64,000 bases of DNA from UBA4417 sp031550085 (GCA_031550085.1 JAVBOY010000002.1:30758-94757); one strand, 5' to 3'; counted from the stretch's first letter, positions 26,148-36,700 are shown. Notes: generated from the sequence alone by a model not told the origin. Translations and numbers: made by a program.

Positions 26148-27149
26148 TTAATGGGATGTCAAATCCGTTCCTTTGGGATTTTGTTGTTTCGGATGCGGAT
26201 CGGCAATGGATTCGCGCATTTTGGTATCGGCCTGGATGTTTTGGAATTTGTAGTAATCCATCACACCCAAATTTCCGTTGCGGAATGCATCAGCCAGTGC
26301 CTTAGGAATTTCAGCTTCAGCCAAAATAACCTGGGCGCGGGCTTCCTGCGCTTTGGCCTTCATTTCTTGTTCTACAGCTATCGCCATGGCGCGGCGTTCT
26401 TCCGCTTTGGCCTGGGCAATGTTCTTATCGGCATTGGCCTGATCTATTTGCAAATAAGCGCCGATGTTTTTACCCACATCGATATCGGCAATGTCAATGG
26501 AAAGCAACTCGAAAGCGGTCCCGTTATCCAATCCTTTGGATAACACCAACTTCGAAATCGAATCCGGATTTTCCAACACCGCTTTATGCGAATTTGCCGA
26601 ACCGATCGAGGAAACGATGCCTTCGCCGACCCGTGCCAGAATGGTTTCTTCACCGGCTCCCCCTACCAACTGCTTGATGTTGGCGCGAACCGTAACACGG
26701 GCTTTCGCAATCAACTGGATCCCGTCTTTTGCAACAGCAGCAACCGGCGGTGTATCAATGACTTTGGGATTTACTGACATCTGTACGGCTTGAAATACAT
26801 CGCGACCGGCCAAATCAATAGCTGTGGCAGCTTTAAAATCAAGCGAAATATTTGCCTTATCGGCTGATATCAAGGCATTCACAACCGATTTCACATGGCC
26901 GCCTGCCAGATAATGCGCTTCCAATTGATCGCGCGAAAGCGAAATTCCTGCTTTGGTGGCATTGATCATGGCCGTAACGATGACCGAAGGCGGAACTTTA
27001 CGCCAACGCATAAAAATAAGTTGAACAAGCGACACGCGAACGCCCGACAACAAAGCCGTAAACCAAAGGCCTACGGGAACAAAATAAAGAATAATCCACA
27101 GCGCAATAAGTGAAACTACTCCAATAATAATAAATCCGGCTGGTTGCAT
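26148..27149 (-). CDS. floA: Flotillin-like protein FloA
   Basis: A 333-residue membrane scaffold protein of the UPF0365/FloA family that marks ordered membrane microdomains. An N-terminal hydrophobic hairpin (about residues 5-40) is followed by a PHB-like domain (RWRKVPPSVIVTAMINATKA, KANISLDFKAATAIDLAGRD) and then an Ala/Glu-rich coiled coil (about 230-300, EERRAMAIAVEQEMKAKAQE). It is 4 bp downstream of the NfeD-like gene, the usual partner, so the two are one operon. Confidence 0.9.
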   Translation of the reverse strand: MQPAGFIIIGVVSLIALWIILYFVPVGLWFTALLSGVRVSLVQLIFMRWRKVPPSVIVTAMINATKAGISLSRDQLEAHYLAGGHVKSVVNALISADKANISLDFKAATAIDLAGRDVFQAVQMSVNPKVIDTPPVAAVAKDGIQLIAKARVTVRANIKQLVGGAGEETILARVGEGIVSSIGSANSHKAVLENPDSISKLVLSKGLDNGTAFELLSIDIADIDVGKNIGAYLQIDQANADKNIAQAKAEERRAMAIAVEQEMKAKAQEARAQVILAEAEIPKALADAFRNGNLGVMDYYKFQNIQADTKMRESIADPHPKQQNPKGTDLTSH

Positions 27150-27153
27150 AAAT

Positions 27154-27621
27154 TTATGATTTTAGTTTTACAAATATTTTATGGTCTGAAATTTCAATAA
27201 TCTCGATTTCACGTTGCTGGTCGATAAAGTCGCCATAGGTTTGTACTTCCACCATTTCATCTTCGAATTGAGCCTTGCCTGCGGGAGCCAAACGTGAAAT
27301 ACTTAATCCGGTATCACCGACTTTCAACTTGTCGGTATCAATCACATTTACTTTGCCGTCGAGCACGGTTTTTACCGACATACGTTTCCAGGTGCCGGAC
27401 CGGAAAGCCAGCCAAACGGTCAATACGGCTAAAACAATCGTTGACCCGAGCACTATGTGACCGGCTGTGGATCCGTAAACCGAATATGCTTGCCAGATAG
27501 CCACTCCCAATGCCGAAAAGCCCAAAATACCGACTACCGTGGAACCGGGAATTACCAACACTTCCAGCAGCAAACATAGCAAACCGACCAGAATCAACAA
27601 TATTATTAAAGTCAATGACAT
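27154..27621 (-). CDS. NfeD-like membrane protein
   Basis: A 155-residue protein of the short NfeD type. Two or three membrane segments lie at about 3-25, 29-50 and 57-77. The soluble C-terminal OB-fold domain (about 90-155) contains the family pattern GDTGLSISRLAPAGKAQFED. NfeD proteins are partners of flotillins, and floA follows directly. A near-consensus -7 box (TACTTTAG) lies at 27643-27650. Confidence 0.85.
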   Translation of the reverse strand: MSLTLIILLILVGLLCLLLEVLVIPGSTVVGILGFSALGVAIWQAYSVYGSTAGHIVLGSTIVLAVLTVWLAFRSGTWKRMSVKTVLDGKVNVIDTDKLKVGDTGLSISRLAPAGKAQFEDEMVEVQTYGDFIDQQREIEIIEISDHKIFVKLKS

Positions 27622-27694
27622 CGTAAAAAGATATTTTAAAGTGCTAAAGTAGTACTTTTTTCAAGCAACTCACTTTTTTTGACTTCAAAAAAAT

Positions 27695-27702
27695 TAACTT
27701 TG
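27695..27702 (+). promoter_or_regulatory. -7 box of nhaD
   Basis: TAACTTTG lies 60 nt before the nhaD ATG. No TTTG is found at the usual distance upstream. Confidence 0.45.
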
Positions 27703-27762
27703 GCGCCTATTTTCTGTTTATATCACAATTAGAGATATTCACTATTTTTCTATTTCAACCGT

Positions 27763-29043
27763 ATGGAACTCTGGATCGTTTTGGTTTTCGTTTTAGGCTA
27801 CGCTGCTATTGCCTTCGAACATTGGATAAAAATAAACAAAGCTGCTTCGGCATTGATTGCCGCCATTTTTTGCTGGGCCATTTATATTTTATCCGTCCCG
27901 CAAAGCAATACAAGTATTGACGGTGTGTTGGGACAGCTGATCGCCCATCTGGGCGATATCTCCAGTATCCTGGTTTTCTTGCTTGGCGCCATGACCATTG
28001 TGGAATTGGTCGACCTGCATAATGGCTTCCAGATCGTTACTTCCAAAATAAAGGCTACCAGCAAACGAAGGCTGTTGTGGATCGTCAGTATCCTCACGTT
28101 TCTGCTTTCGTCGGTATTGGACAACTTGACGACCACCATCGTGCTGATTTCGTTGCTGCGGAAATTGGTTTCAGACAAAAACGACCGCCTATTATTTGCG
28201 AGCATGGTAGTTATTGCAGCGAATGCGGGAGGAGCCTGGACGGTGATCGGCGATGTAACCACCACCATGCTTTGGATCGGCAAACAAATTTCGACCGTAA
28301 ACATCATGCTGCATATGTTTATTCCGTCTGTGATCTGTTTGGTCGTTCCGCTCACAGCCGTTTCGTTCACGTTGAAAGGAAATGTTGCAACGCCAGAAAA
28401 AGCTTTGGTTCCGGATAGCCGGAAAATTTCCACCCGGCGGAGCAATACGGTGTTCTTTATCGGAATCGGAGCATTACTCTTTGTACCTATTTTCAAAAGC
28501 ATTACCCATCTGCATCCGTTTATGGGAATTTTACTGGGGATGAGCCTTTTGTGGATTTACACGGAATTAAGCTACCGCAACGAATCGCAGGATTTCCGGG
28601 AACATTTTGGAATCACCCATGCATTGCGCCGTGTGGAATTGTCGAGTATTTTATTCTTTTTAGGAATTCTGCTTTGCATTGCCTGTTTGGAAAGCACTGA
28701 AATTTTAAGGCATACCGCCGAATGGCTGGACAAAACCGTTCACAATCAAAATATGATCGTGATGACTATTGGGCTGGCATCGGCTATTATCGATAACGTG
28801 CCGTTGGTTGCCGCAGCGCAAGGCATGTATTCTTTCCCGATGGACCATTATTTCTGGCTGTTTTTGGCTTATTGCGCCGGAACAGGCGGTTCCATCCTGA
28901 TTATCGGGTCGGCAGCCGGAGTTGCCGCCATGGGTATGGAGAAAATCAATTTTATGTGGTATTTGAAAAAAATCAGCTTTTACGCCCTGCTGGGCTATTT
29001 TGCCGGCGCTTTTGCCTATATCGGGCTTTCGATGTTGTTTTAG
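27763..29043 (+). CDS. nhaD: Sodium/proton antiporter NhaD
   Basis: A 426-residue polytopic membrane protein of the NhaD/ArsB-like transporter superfamily that exchanges internal sodium for external protons. About twelve hydrophobic segments are seen. Family features include SSVLDNLTTTIVLISLL (about 117-135), ANAGGAWTVIGDVTTTMLW (about 153-171), SAIIDNVPLVAAAQGMY (about 342) and AGTGGSILIIGSAAGVAAMG (about 371). Its sodium handling fits with the membrane pyrophosphatase later in the window, but the two are not linked. Confidence 0.9.
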   Translation: MELWIVLVFVLGYAAIAFEHWIKINKAASALIAAIFCWAIYILSVPQSNTSIDGVLGQLIAHLGDISSILVFLLGAMTIVELVDLHNGFQIVTSKIKATSKRRLLWIVSILTFLLSSVLDNLTTTIVLISLLRKLVSDKNDRLLFASMVVIAANAGGAWTVIGDVTTTMLWIGKQISTVNIMLHMFIPSVICLVVPLTAVSFTLKGNVATPEKALVPDSRKISTRRSNTVFFIGIGALLFVPIFKSITHLHPFMGILLGMSLLWIYTELSYRNESQDFREHFGITHALRRVELSSILFFLGILLCIACLESTEILRHTAEWLDKTVHNQNMIVMTIGLASAIIDNVPLVAAAQGMYSFPMDHYFWLFLAYCAGTGGSILIIGSAAGVAAMGMEKINFMWYLKKISFYALLGYFAGAFAYIGLSMLF

Positions 29044-29061
29044 CGGAAATAAAAAAGCACT

Positions 29062-29069
29062 TACTTTTG
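29062..29069 (+). promoter_or_regulatory. -7 box of rfbD
   Basis: TACTTTTG lies 19 nt before the rfbD ATG and just after the nhaD stop. This suggests rfbD has its own promoter with a very short leader. Confidence 0.5.
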
Positions 29070-29088
29070 CCTTACAAAAAATAGATTT

Positions 29089-29940
29089 ATGAACTTTTTG
29101 GTTACCGGTAGCCAGGGCCAGTTAGGCCGCGAATTGCAGAGATTGGCGCCCCGATTTCCGCAACATTCGTTTGTATTTACCGATGTGAGCGAGTTGGACA
29201 TCACCTGCGAAGCAGACGTTCAGGCTTTTTTTTCGGAACAAACATTCGACGTCCTTCTCAACTGTGCGGCCTATACTGCTGTTGACAAGGCCGAAACCGA
29301 ACGGGAAGCGGCTTTTAAAATCAATGTCGTGGGTGTCCGGAACCTGGCCCAGGCGGCAGCACAACACAACTGCCTGCTGATTCACATCTCAACAGATTAT
29401 GTATTCGATGGAGCTCATTCTAAACCCTATACCGAATCGGACCTTACCCATCCCATGGGCTATTACGGATTGACCAAGCTGGAAGGGGAAAAAGCCGTGC
29501 TTGAACAGGGGCCGTGCGCAGTGATTCTCCGTACTTCGTGGTTGTATTCTTCGTTCGGGAGTAATTTTGTAAAAACCATCACCCAAAACGCCCGGGAACG
29601 GGGTGTATTGAAGGTCGTTTTCGATCAAATCGGATGCCCCACTTATGCAGGCGATTTGGCGGAAGTAATTTTGCATATTGCTCAAAACTACAACCGGAAT
29701 GCCTGTGAAATCTACCATTATACCAATGAAGGCGTGGCTTCGTGGTACGATTTTGCGTTTGAAATCGTTTCGTTGCAAAACATTCCCTGTACACTGACAC
29801 CCGTTACCACCGGGGAATACCCGACACCTGCCGAGCGGCCGCATTACAGCGTTTTCGACAAATCGAAAATCAAAACCGACTTTGGAATCCGGATTCCGCA
29901 TTGGCGCGAAAGCCTAAAGAAATGCCTTTCTGGAGAATAA
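29089..29940 (+). CDS. rfbD: dTDP-4-dehydrorhamnose reductase
   Basis: Final enzyme of dTDP-L-rhamnose synthesis, NAD(P)H-dependent. 283 residues of the extended SDR family. The nucleotide-binding GSQGQLG sits at residues 7-13. It has LNCAAYTAVDKAE (about 61-73), STDYVFDG (about 103), the catalytic YYGLTKLEGE with Tyr and Lys (about 125-134) and LRTSWLY. No rfbA, rfbB or rfbC gene is next to it, so the pathway must be completed elsewhere. Confidence 0.92.
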   Translation: MNFLVTGSQGQLGRELQRLAPRFPQHSFVFTDVSELDITCEADVQAFFSEQTFDVLLNCAAYTAVDKAETEREAAFKINVVGVRNLAQAAAQHNCLLIHISTDYVFDGAHSKPYTESDLTHPMGYYGLTKLEGEKAVLEQGPCAVILRTSWLYSSFGSNFVKTITQNARERGVLKVVFDQIGCPTYAGDLAEVILHIAQNYNRNACEIYHYTNEGVASWYDFAFEIVSLQNIPCTLTPVTTGEYPTPAERPHYSVFDKSKIKTDFGIRIPHWRESLKKCLSGE

Positions 29941-30023
29941 TCCCGGACAAACGTGGAAAAGCGGCAAGGCGCCTCCCCGAAATAAAAAAACAGGGCTGCG
30001 TGTTCCAAATCGCACAGAATGTG

Positions 30024-30031
30024 TAATTTTG
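30024..30031 (+). promoter_or_regulatory. -7 box of the DHH phosphoesterase gene
   Basis: TAATTTTG. It places the transcript start near 30038, so the translation start must be at or after that point. Confidence 0.45.
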
Positions 30032-30040
30032 TGCACTATT

Positions 30041-31102
30041 TTGATTGACCAATTCGTTTACCCATTGAACCTGAACCCTACCTCTATTACCCGGCTGAAA
30101 CAATTGTGGGAAGAATCTTCCGACACATTGATTGTAACGCATTACAATCCCGACGGGGATGCGATCGGTTCGGCGCTGGCCCTGTTTCATTTATTGACCA
30201 ACATGGGAAAATCGGCAAAAGTGATGATCCCCAATGAATTACCGGACTTTTTAAAATGGTTGCCCGGAAGCGAACAGGTATTTGTTTATCAGCAAGATCC
30301 CAATCAGGGGGATGTGTTGCTGGAAAATGCCGAGGTGATTGTTTGCCTGGATTTCAATACGTTTTCACGGGTAAAACTTTTCACTGAAAAACTGGCCTCG
30401 GCAAAAGGAAAACGGGTGTTGATCGATCACCACACCCAACCGGACCGGGATTTTGAAGTGATTTTTTCGGAAATAGAGGTTTCATCTACTTCCGAATTGC
30501 TGTATGATCTTATTAAAAAGGCGGATTTATTGTCCTTTACCGATCAAAACTTTGCTTATTGTATTTACGTGGGCGTAATGACCGATACGGGGTCTTACAG
30601 TTTTTCGTGCAACCGCCCTGACACTTATCATATTACAGCAGAACTGCTTCATTTGGGAGTGGATGCGGAAAAAGCGCACCGCCTGGTTTACGATACGTAT
30701 ACCGAGCAACGCATGCGGCTGCTGGGCTTTTGCCTGAGCGAACGCCTCAAAGTGTTTCCCGAATACAGTACGGCTTACATTTGGCTGACGAAGGAGGATC
30801 TGAATAAATTCAATTACCAGCAAGGGGACACGGAAGGCATTGTAAATTACGCCCTGAGTATCCAGAATATTACCATGGGAGCTTTGTTCACCGAACGGGA
30901 CGACCGCATCCGGATTTCCCTGCGCTCGAAAGGAGAGTTTTCGGTCAATGAGCTGGCACGCATTCATTTCCAAGGAGGCGGCCATAAAAATGCGGCCGGA
31001 GCGGATTCCAATCTGACCATGCATGAAACCTTGCAAAAATTTGAGGGGTTATTGGAGGGGTATCAGTCGGACTTAGAAAAAAATCGAATAAATACGTTAT
31101 GA
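30041..31102 (+). CDS. DHH-family phosphoesterase (NrnA-like oligoribonuclease/pAp phosphatase)
   Basis: About 353 residues from a TTG at 30041. No ATG or GTG start exists before the DHH domain, and an earlier TTG at 30029 overlaps the -7 box. Motifs are THYNPDGDAIGS (about 36, metal ligands), LDFN (about 106), LIDHHTQ (about 127, the DHH), GVMTDTGSYS (about 180) and, in the DHHA1 domain, GGGHKNAAGA (about 315). NrnA-type enzymes degrade nanoRNA of 2-5 nt and pAp. It overlaps the following FKBP gene by 4 bp. Confidence 0.85.
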   Translation: MIDQFVYPLNLNPTSITRLKQLWEESSDTLIVTHYNPDGDAIGSALALFHLLTNMGKSAKVMIPNELPDFLKWLPGSEQVFVYQQDPNQGDVLLENAEVIVCLDFNTFSRVKLFTEKLASAKGKRVLIDHHTQPDRDFEVIFSEIEVSSTSELLYDLIKKADLLSFTDQNFAYCIYVGVMTDTGSYSFSCNRPDTYHITAELLHLGVDAEKAHRLVYDTYTEQRMRLLGFCLSERLKVFPEYSTAYIWLTKEDLNKFNYQQGDTEGIVNYALSIQNITMGALFTERDDRIRISLRSKGEFSVNELARIHFQGGGHKNAAGADSNLTMHETLQKFEGLLEGYQSDLEKNRINTL

Positions 31103-31629
31103 GGTTCAACGGTTGTTGGTTGGTTCTTCCGGTATTTGTTTTATTGCTTTCCTGCAACGAGACCCAACCGCCTTCTGCCCCGCCGGAAATGCCGATGCAA
31201 GAGGTAGAAAAATCGTTGGAAACGACGAACAAAAAGGCGGTTCAAACGGAAGACCAACGCATCGACGATTTTATTCAACGGTACAAGTGGCCGGTTACAA
31301 AAACGCCGACGGGTTTGCGCTATTGGATTTACAAACAGGGAACCGGCGAAGCGGCAACATTCGGAAAAACGGTTACGTTGAATTATGAAACGCGTCTGTT
31401 GACGAATGCGTTGATTTATTCATCGAAAGAAGACGGGCCGAAAGAGTTCAAAGTCGGTTCTGGAGGCGTTGAAGCGGGTTTGGAAGAGGTGATCCTGCTG
31501 TTACGGGTGGGTGATAAGGCGAAATTGGTGCTTCCCTCCTATCTGGCGTTCGGGAATACGGGCGACAACGACCGGATCACAGCAAAGGTCAGTTTGGTTT
31601 ACGATATTGAATTAATAAAAGTGCAATAA
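31099..31629 (+). CDS. FKBP-type peptidyl-prolyl isomerase lipoprotein (GldI-like)
   Basis: A 176-residue exported PPIase. The N-terminus (VLLLSC, about 13-18) is a lipoprotein signal. A linker rich in P and E is followed by one FKBP domain (about 65-176: GEAATFGKTVTLNYETRLL, SGGVEAGLEEVILLLRVGDKAKLVLPS, LAFGNTG). Length and layout resemble GldI of gliding/T9SS bacteria. The gene begins inside the stop of the DHH gene (ATGA), and another FKBP lipoprotein gene follows 34 bp later. It may help fold secreted or T9SS proteins. Confidence 0.8.
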   Translation: MRFNGCWLVLPVFVLLLSCNETQPPSAPPEMPMQEVEKSLETTNKKAVQTEDQRIDDFIQRYKWPVTKTPTGLRYWIYKQGTGEAATFGKTVTLNYETRLLTNALIYSSKEDGPKEFKVGSGGVEAGLEEVILLLRVGDKAKLVLPSYLAFGNTGDNDRITAKVSLVYDIELIKVQ

Positions 31630-31663
31630 TCCATTAATAATTATTTTTTTTAGAACCTGATTT

Positions 31664-33007
31664 ATGAATAAAAAAATCTTTATCCTTTTCGCGGTTGCTG
31701 CTTTTGCAATCGCGTCGTTTACTTCCTGCGGAAAATATCCGGGGTATAAGAAAACCGACGACGGGGTTTATTACAAATTCCACCACAAAAGCGGCGACAC
31801 CTTGATGCCACGCGAAAAAAGCCTGCTGACCCTCAATATAAAATACCACACGAAGATCAAAGGTGTTGACTCGTTGATTTTCAATTCGGCACACAACCCC
31901 ACGCCTTTCGTGATCGGGTTTCATAAAACCGATGTAAAAGGGGATATTTTCTCTGCATTGGCCCTGATGCACAAAGGAGATAGCGCCACATTTTTGTTGA
32001 ATGCAGGGACTTTCTTTACAAAAACTGTGGGACAACCCACGCCTCCGGATATCGACAGCAACGGGATGATTTATTTCGACATAAAAATGCTGGATATCCA
32101 AACGCCGGAAATGTTGCAAAAGAAAGCGGACGAAGCCCGTGCGCATGAATCTGTCATTATTTCGGATTATGTAAAAGCAAACAACTTCACTTCCCAACCC
32201 GATACCAACGGAATTTACATCGTTGTAGAAAAAGAAGGAACAGGTGCAAAATTGCAAAACGGGATGATCGGTTTTGTACATTTGACGATTTCGCTTGCCA
32301 ATGGCAAAGAATTGTTTTCTACGATCGAACAGCAACGCGACCCGATTCCGTTCGAATACGGAAAGCCTTTCGATACCAGAGGTTTTGGGATCATTACAAC
32401 CGATATGAAAATCGGAACCAAATTGAAAGCGTTGATTCCTTCAGCCTTTGCATTTGGCGACGAAGGCCGCAGGGATATGATGAACAACGAAGTCGTTCCT
32501 GCTTTTTCACCCATCGTGTATGAAATCGAGTTGATGAGTGCAAAGACAAAAGCTGCCTACGATAAGGAATTGGCCGATAAGAAGAGCAAAGCGGAAGAAG
32601 ATGCAAAAAAGGCAAAAACCGACGAGGCCGCAAAAATCAGCCAATATGTAAAAAGCAATAATATTTCGGTGACACCGACAGCCAGCGGTTTGTATTATAT
32701 TGAAACCCAAAAAGGAAGCGGCGCCAAAGCTGAAAAAGGGAAAAAAGTACAAGTCAATTACAAAGGATATTTATTTGACGGTCAAGTTTTTGACCAATCC
32801 AAAGGAAAGCCGATCGAATTTATGTTGGGCCAAGGTAGCGTCATTCGGGGTTGGGATGAAGCCATTTCCATGATGTCCGAAGGCGGAAAGGCCAAATTGA
32901 TTATTCCTTCTGCATTGGCTTATGGCCCTGATGGTTCCCCGGGATCGCTCATTACACCCTACTGTCCGCTGGTTTTTGAAGTGGAACTGGTTAAGGTTGT
33001 ACAATAA
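31664..33007 (+). CDS. Multi-domain FKBP-type peptidyl-prolyl isomerase lipoprotein
   Basis: 447 residues. The lipobox is SFTSC (Cys about 21). There are three FKBP-like modules: a degenerate one (about 30-150), a second (about 175-300: GTGAKLQNGMIGFVHLTI, AFAFGDEGR) and a more complete C-terminal one (about 345-447: GSGAKAEKGKKVQVNYKGYL, GSVIRGWDEAISMMSEGGKA, LAYGPDGSPG). Modules two and three are linked by a Lys/Ala/Glu-rich helix (about 298-325). Only the last keeps the aromatic active-site pattern well. It probably acts as a periplasmic chaperone. It ends in a strong terminator. Confidence 0.85.
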   Translation: MNKKIFILFAVAAFAIASFTSCGKYPGYKKTDDGVYYKFHHKSGDTLMPREKSLLTLNIKYHTKIKGVDSLIFNSAHNPTPFVIGFHKTDVKGDIFSALALMHKGDSATFLLNAGTFFTKTVGQPTPPDIDSNGMIYFDIKMLDIQTPEMLQKKADEARAHESVIISDYVKANNFTSQPDTNGIYIVVEKEGTGAKLQNGMIGFVHLTISLANGKELFSTIEQQRDPIPFEYGKPFDTRGFGIITTDMKIGTKLKALIPSAFAFGDEGRRDMMNNEVVPAFSPIVYEIELMSAKTKAAYDKELADKKSKAEEDAKKAKTDEAAKISQYVKSNNISVTPTASGLYYIETQKGSGAKAEKGKKVQVNYKGYLFDGQVFDQSKGKPIEFMLGQGSVIRGWDEAISMMSEGGKAKLIIPSALAYGPDGSPGSLITPYCPLVFEVELVKVVQ

Positions 33008-33065
33008 TTAAGACGTTCTAAAAAATTAGGTCCGGAAAGGATCGCTATTTTTACCTTGTATTTTT

Positions 33066-33104
33066 CGGCGGGATTCGATTAAAACGAATCCCGCCGATTT
33101 TTTT
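33066..33104 (+). terminator. Terminator of the FKBP operon
   Basis: A perfect 12-bp stem, CGGCGGGATTCG with CGAATCCCGCCG, a 7-nt loop and seven Ts. Confidence 0.9.
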
Positions 33105-33367
33105 CCAGCCTATCCCCTGTTCATTTAAATGGACTTAAGAATTTGTACGCACCAAGCCCAACAAGCTCCTGCTTCTTTGCACTTACTTATTCTGGAAGCT
33201 TGTTTACGGTCGATATTTTGTGCTGCATTCCCCAGAATGACAATCAACGTATTCTGCAAACACCACGTTGGACGAAATCCGGAAATTCCAAAGAAGCGCT
33301 AAGGAGGCTTGGGCTTTTTTGTCTCCTTTTCAAACAGGGCAAAGACGGATTGGGGGTGTATCGACAT
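33105..33367. other. Convergent intergenic stretch without gene
   Basis: 263 bp between the FKBP operon terminator and a tandem array. There is no convincing ORF. CCAAGCCC at 33149 could pair with the more distant GGCTTGGGCTTTTTT near 33308, but the distance makes this weak. Confidence 0.3.
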
Positions 33368-33551
33368 CCTCCCGGAAAAGCACCTTTTCACTTCCCGGAT
33401 AAAGACCTTTTACCTTCCCGGATAAAGATCTTTTACTTTCCCGGATAAAGACCTTTTATCTTCCCGGATAAAGACCCTTTATCTTCCCGGATAAAGACCT
33501 TTTATCTTACCGGATAAAGAGCTTTTATCTTACCGGGTAAAAAGTTCTTCC
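33368..33551 (+). repeat. 23-bp tandem repeat, eight units
   Basis: Units start exactly every 23 bp (33368, 33391, 33414, 33437, 33460, 33483, 33506, 33529). The consensus begins CTTCCCGGATAAAGACC and ends TTTTAT. Inner units differ by 1-3 bases; the two outer ones are more diverged. Each unit junction contains CTTTTATC and GATAAAG, which can form a small hairpin. Units touch directly with no spacers, so it is not a CRISPR. Confidence 0.9.
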
Positions 33552-33687
33552 TCACAACTCAGCCCTTAGGCCCGAAGTTTCAGGCAAAACAAGAGGCTGC
33601 TCTTTTTAAACAACGCTTTTTGTCGTATGCAAGATTATTTTTTCACATGCAAAGTATTATGCATAATTTTTTCATCCGGGACTAAAA

Positions 33688-33719
33688 ACAAAAAGCCGCC
33701 CCAAAGGAGCAGCTTTTTG
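33688..33719 (-). terminator. Terminator of the T9SS cargo gene
   Basis: AAAAAGC and GCTTTTT flank an imperfect GC-rich stem. It lies 20 bp after the stop of the large gene and looks usable in both directions. Confidence 0.65.
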
Positions 33720-33739
33720 CTGAAAAAAACGAATTACAC

Positions 33740-36700
33740 TTATTGTTTTATCACCTTTGCTATTTTTCCGTCTACTTTTAAAATATACGAACCTTTCGCA
33801 AGCGATGATAGATCTAAAGTCGCTTTGGTTTCTCCCACATTTGTCCGCTCAATCAACAACCTTCCGATTACATCGTAAACTTGAATGGTGTTGATTTTCG
33901 ACTTTTCATTGTCGATGGTGATGCGGCCGGTTGTAGGATTCGGGTAAACTTGCAGTTTCGCCAAACGTGCCTCGTCGACACCATCGATGATGAACATGGC
34001 TTGTATCACATGGTTTGTGATTACATTGTCAAACGTATACGTCGAAACCGCGCCTACGCTCGTACCGTCAACCATGACTCTGTCGATCTGGTAAAGCGGG
34101 CTGGGCGTAATGGTAAATGTTTTGCTTTCGCCCGAATTTACCGTAATGGTTCCAACAGGGGAAATGGTTCCTCCGATACCGGCGGATGCCACAATGGTAT
34201 ATACGCCTGCAACAAATTCGGCTTCAATGGTATGATTGGCTTGTACATTGGTAAATGTATAGGTGCCGCTCAAAACGGAACCCGGAACATTCACACCGTC
34301 AACCAGTATCGATTTAATCACATAACCCGGATCCGCCGTAATGGTGAAAATCTTGTCGTTTCCTTCCGGTACCGTTACATCACCCGATGGGGTAATGGTT
34401 CCATTGGGACCTGCCGTTGCTGTGATGATGTAGGAAGTACCTTCTTCAAATACGGCAACATACTCTGCTTCTTCGGTTACAGGGAAAATATACGGGTTTG
34501 AGGTAGAAACGGCTACGCCGGCTTTTTGCCATTCTTTCAAACGGTACCCGGGTACGGGAGTCGCCTTCAGGATTGCATTATCATTCGGATTGAACAGGCC
34601 TCCCCCGACAACATATCCCATATCGGAATTATCGCTTCTTACGGTAACCGAGAAAGTCTTATTTTGTAAAGATCTTGTGTCAAAGTTAAAATGCTGAGCT
34701 GCGGACACATAAGTTGTTCCTAGACCATAAGCCTGAATCCAGTTCATGAAAATTCCATAGTCATTGGATCTAAAGGAATAGGATTTAGTATCATAGCATT
34801 CATTAGCATAACGTACCGAAGCAACTAGCGAATTAAATTCTTTATCAAACAGGAGAATATCCAGGTTCTCGGTTATATATGAACTACCGCCGGAATACGA
34901 ATCAAACATCAAATACAAAGTATCGCTGTGATATATCAGCCCTTTGGTCGATATCAATGTTTGGTACGACGGTTCTACCAAATCTTTCCCCTCGTCCCCC
35001 CATTTCAGACTCCCGTCTTTGCTTATAACTTGTCCCTTCAAGAAATAGTAAACAGAACCACCGGCTACAGTCGCAGCAGTAGCAAAAGCCAAGGTATTTT
35101 CGTCGGAATTTTCGTTACGGACAACAGCCGGCCATCCGTACAAGCGAGGACGTTGCGGGTCGTTGGATACCGCTACTCCGGTGGATCCGATTTGAGGCTC
35201 TAAATTATCATCCAGATATTGCACATAATAAGTTCCCCTGAAAAGCAAACTGGAATAGCAAACCCATAAACCGGATTGCAGAGAGTTTTCCGTATCAAAC
35301 AATAATATAGAAGCTCCATCCATTCCCGATTCCGTCACCGTTACCGGGCTCGACAAGGTAGGCGTAAGATCTGAATCGAACACTTGCAAATACAGTGAAC
35401 CATTCGCTCCTCCGTAAGTCACAAACAAACGATCTTGCTTATCAAATTCCATCGTAGAAACGTTTTGGTTGACGGTTTTGATAATCTGGCCGGTAGCCTT
35501 GTTTATTTTGTGAATTTTGCCCGTATTTGTGGCCATATAAATATTGTTGCGACTGTCTGTCCTGAGAAATGTGGCGACTACCAAGCCGATTGCTCCCGGA
35601 GAAATCACAACGCCTTCATTACCAAATAATTGTTGGCCTGTTGGAGATGTTTTCCAGATACGTAATTCTCCGAGAGTCTGTTGGCTGGCATTCCGGTACA
35701 TATTCGTATACCCCACGATGAGGTTTCCTTCCTTATCGGCTTCAGAGGTATTTACGATAGCAAATGTCAAGCGGTTGTCGGAGATTTGGATTCCTTCACT
35801 TGCAAACTGTTGATGTCCGGCTTGATTCAAATATTGGGCAAACTCATTGAAGTTCCCACCTTTGTTTTGAGAGAAAGCAACAAACAAATTACCGTCTTTG
35901 GTCAAACTGGCTCTTCCGCCTCCGACGTTGGTCAGACCATCGGAAGCTAGTACCGGGTAATCCACATTGCCGTATCCCGGCCGAATGATCATGTAGGCAG
36001 TGTCGTTGCCATGGTTCATGTCCTCGCCCAAAGAGGTATAGGCCTTCAAATAATGATCGCCGGGAGCCGACAGATCAAGCGTGTGCGTGAACGTGTGGCG
36101 GTATACGGAATCTGGCCGTAGCGGCGTAGAGAAAGTAACCATGTCTGAAAGAAGGTTCATGCCGTCTGCCAAACAGGAAACTTGGGCTCCATCGAGCGGA
36201 TTTGCCCCATAATTCCTAATATCAACAATAACGGTTGTTGTGGAGGTACATTGCAGACTCATTACCGGAGACACGATGCGCACCACACCCAAGTCTTTAT
36301 TAATAAATGTGACACTCTTCGTCACCATATTGTTTGCAGGAACTTCATCTCCCGGGTAAGAAGCGGTAACCGATAATACATAGGTTTTTACCTGCGACAT
36401 ATCAATCGTGTTGGGGAAGGTATAAATAACCGTGCCTTTGATCGGCAGGTTAACCGCTCCTCTCAGCAGTTCTACCCCATCAACTTTGCAAGACAGAGGC
36501 ACTGTCAACGGGATGGAGGTGTTGTTTCGCAGCGAAACCGTTACACTTTCCGTCCCTGTTAACGGACCTGTTTCCGGCGCAATAATGGCAATCATTTCAA
36601 CATCCAATGTTTCGTTGGTCGTGTAAACAGTTGTCGTTAACGTATCATTTAAACGGTTTACATCTCCGGCACAAGTCACATAGGTTTTGAAGTTATACTG

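Noticed and set aside
33143..33448. A 101-codon frame before the 23-bp array
   Set aside because: It runs into the tandem repeats, shows no domain and has no promoter or ribosome site.
33368..33551. A CRISPR array
   Set aside because: The repeat units are directly adjacent with no unique spacers, and no cas gene is in the window.
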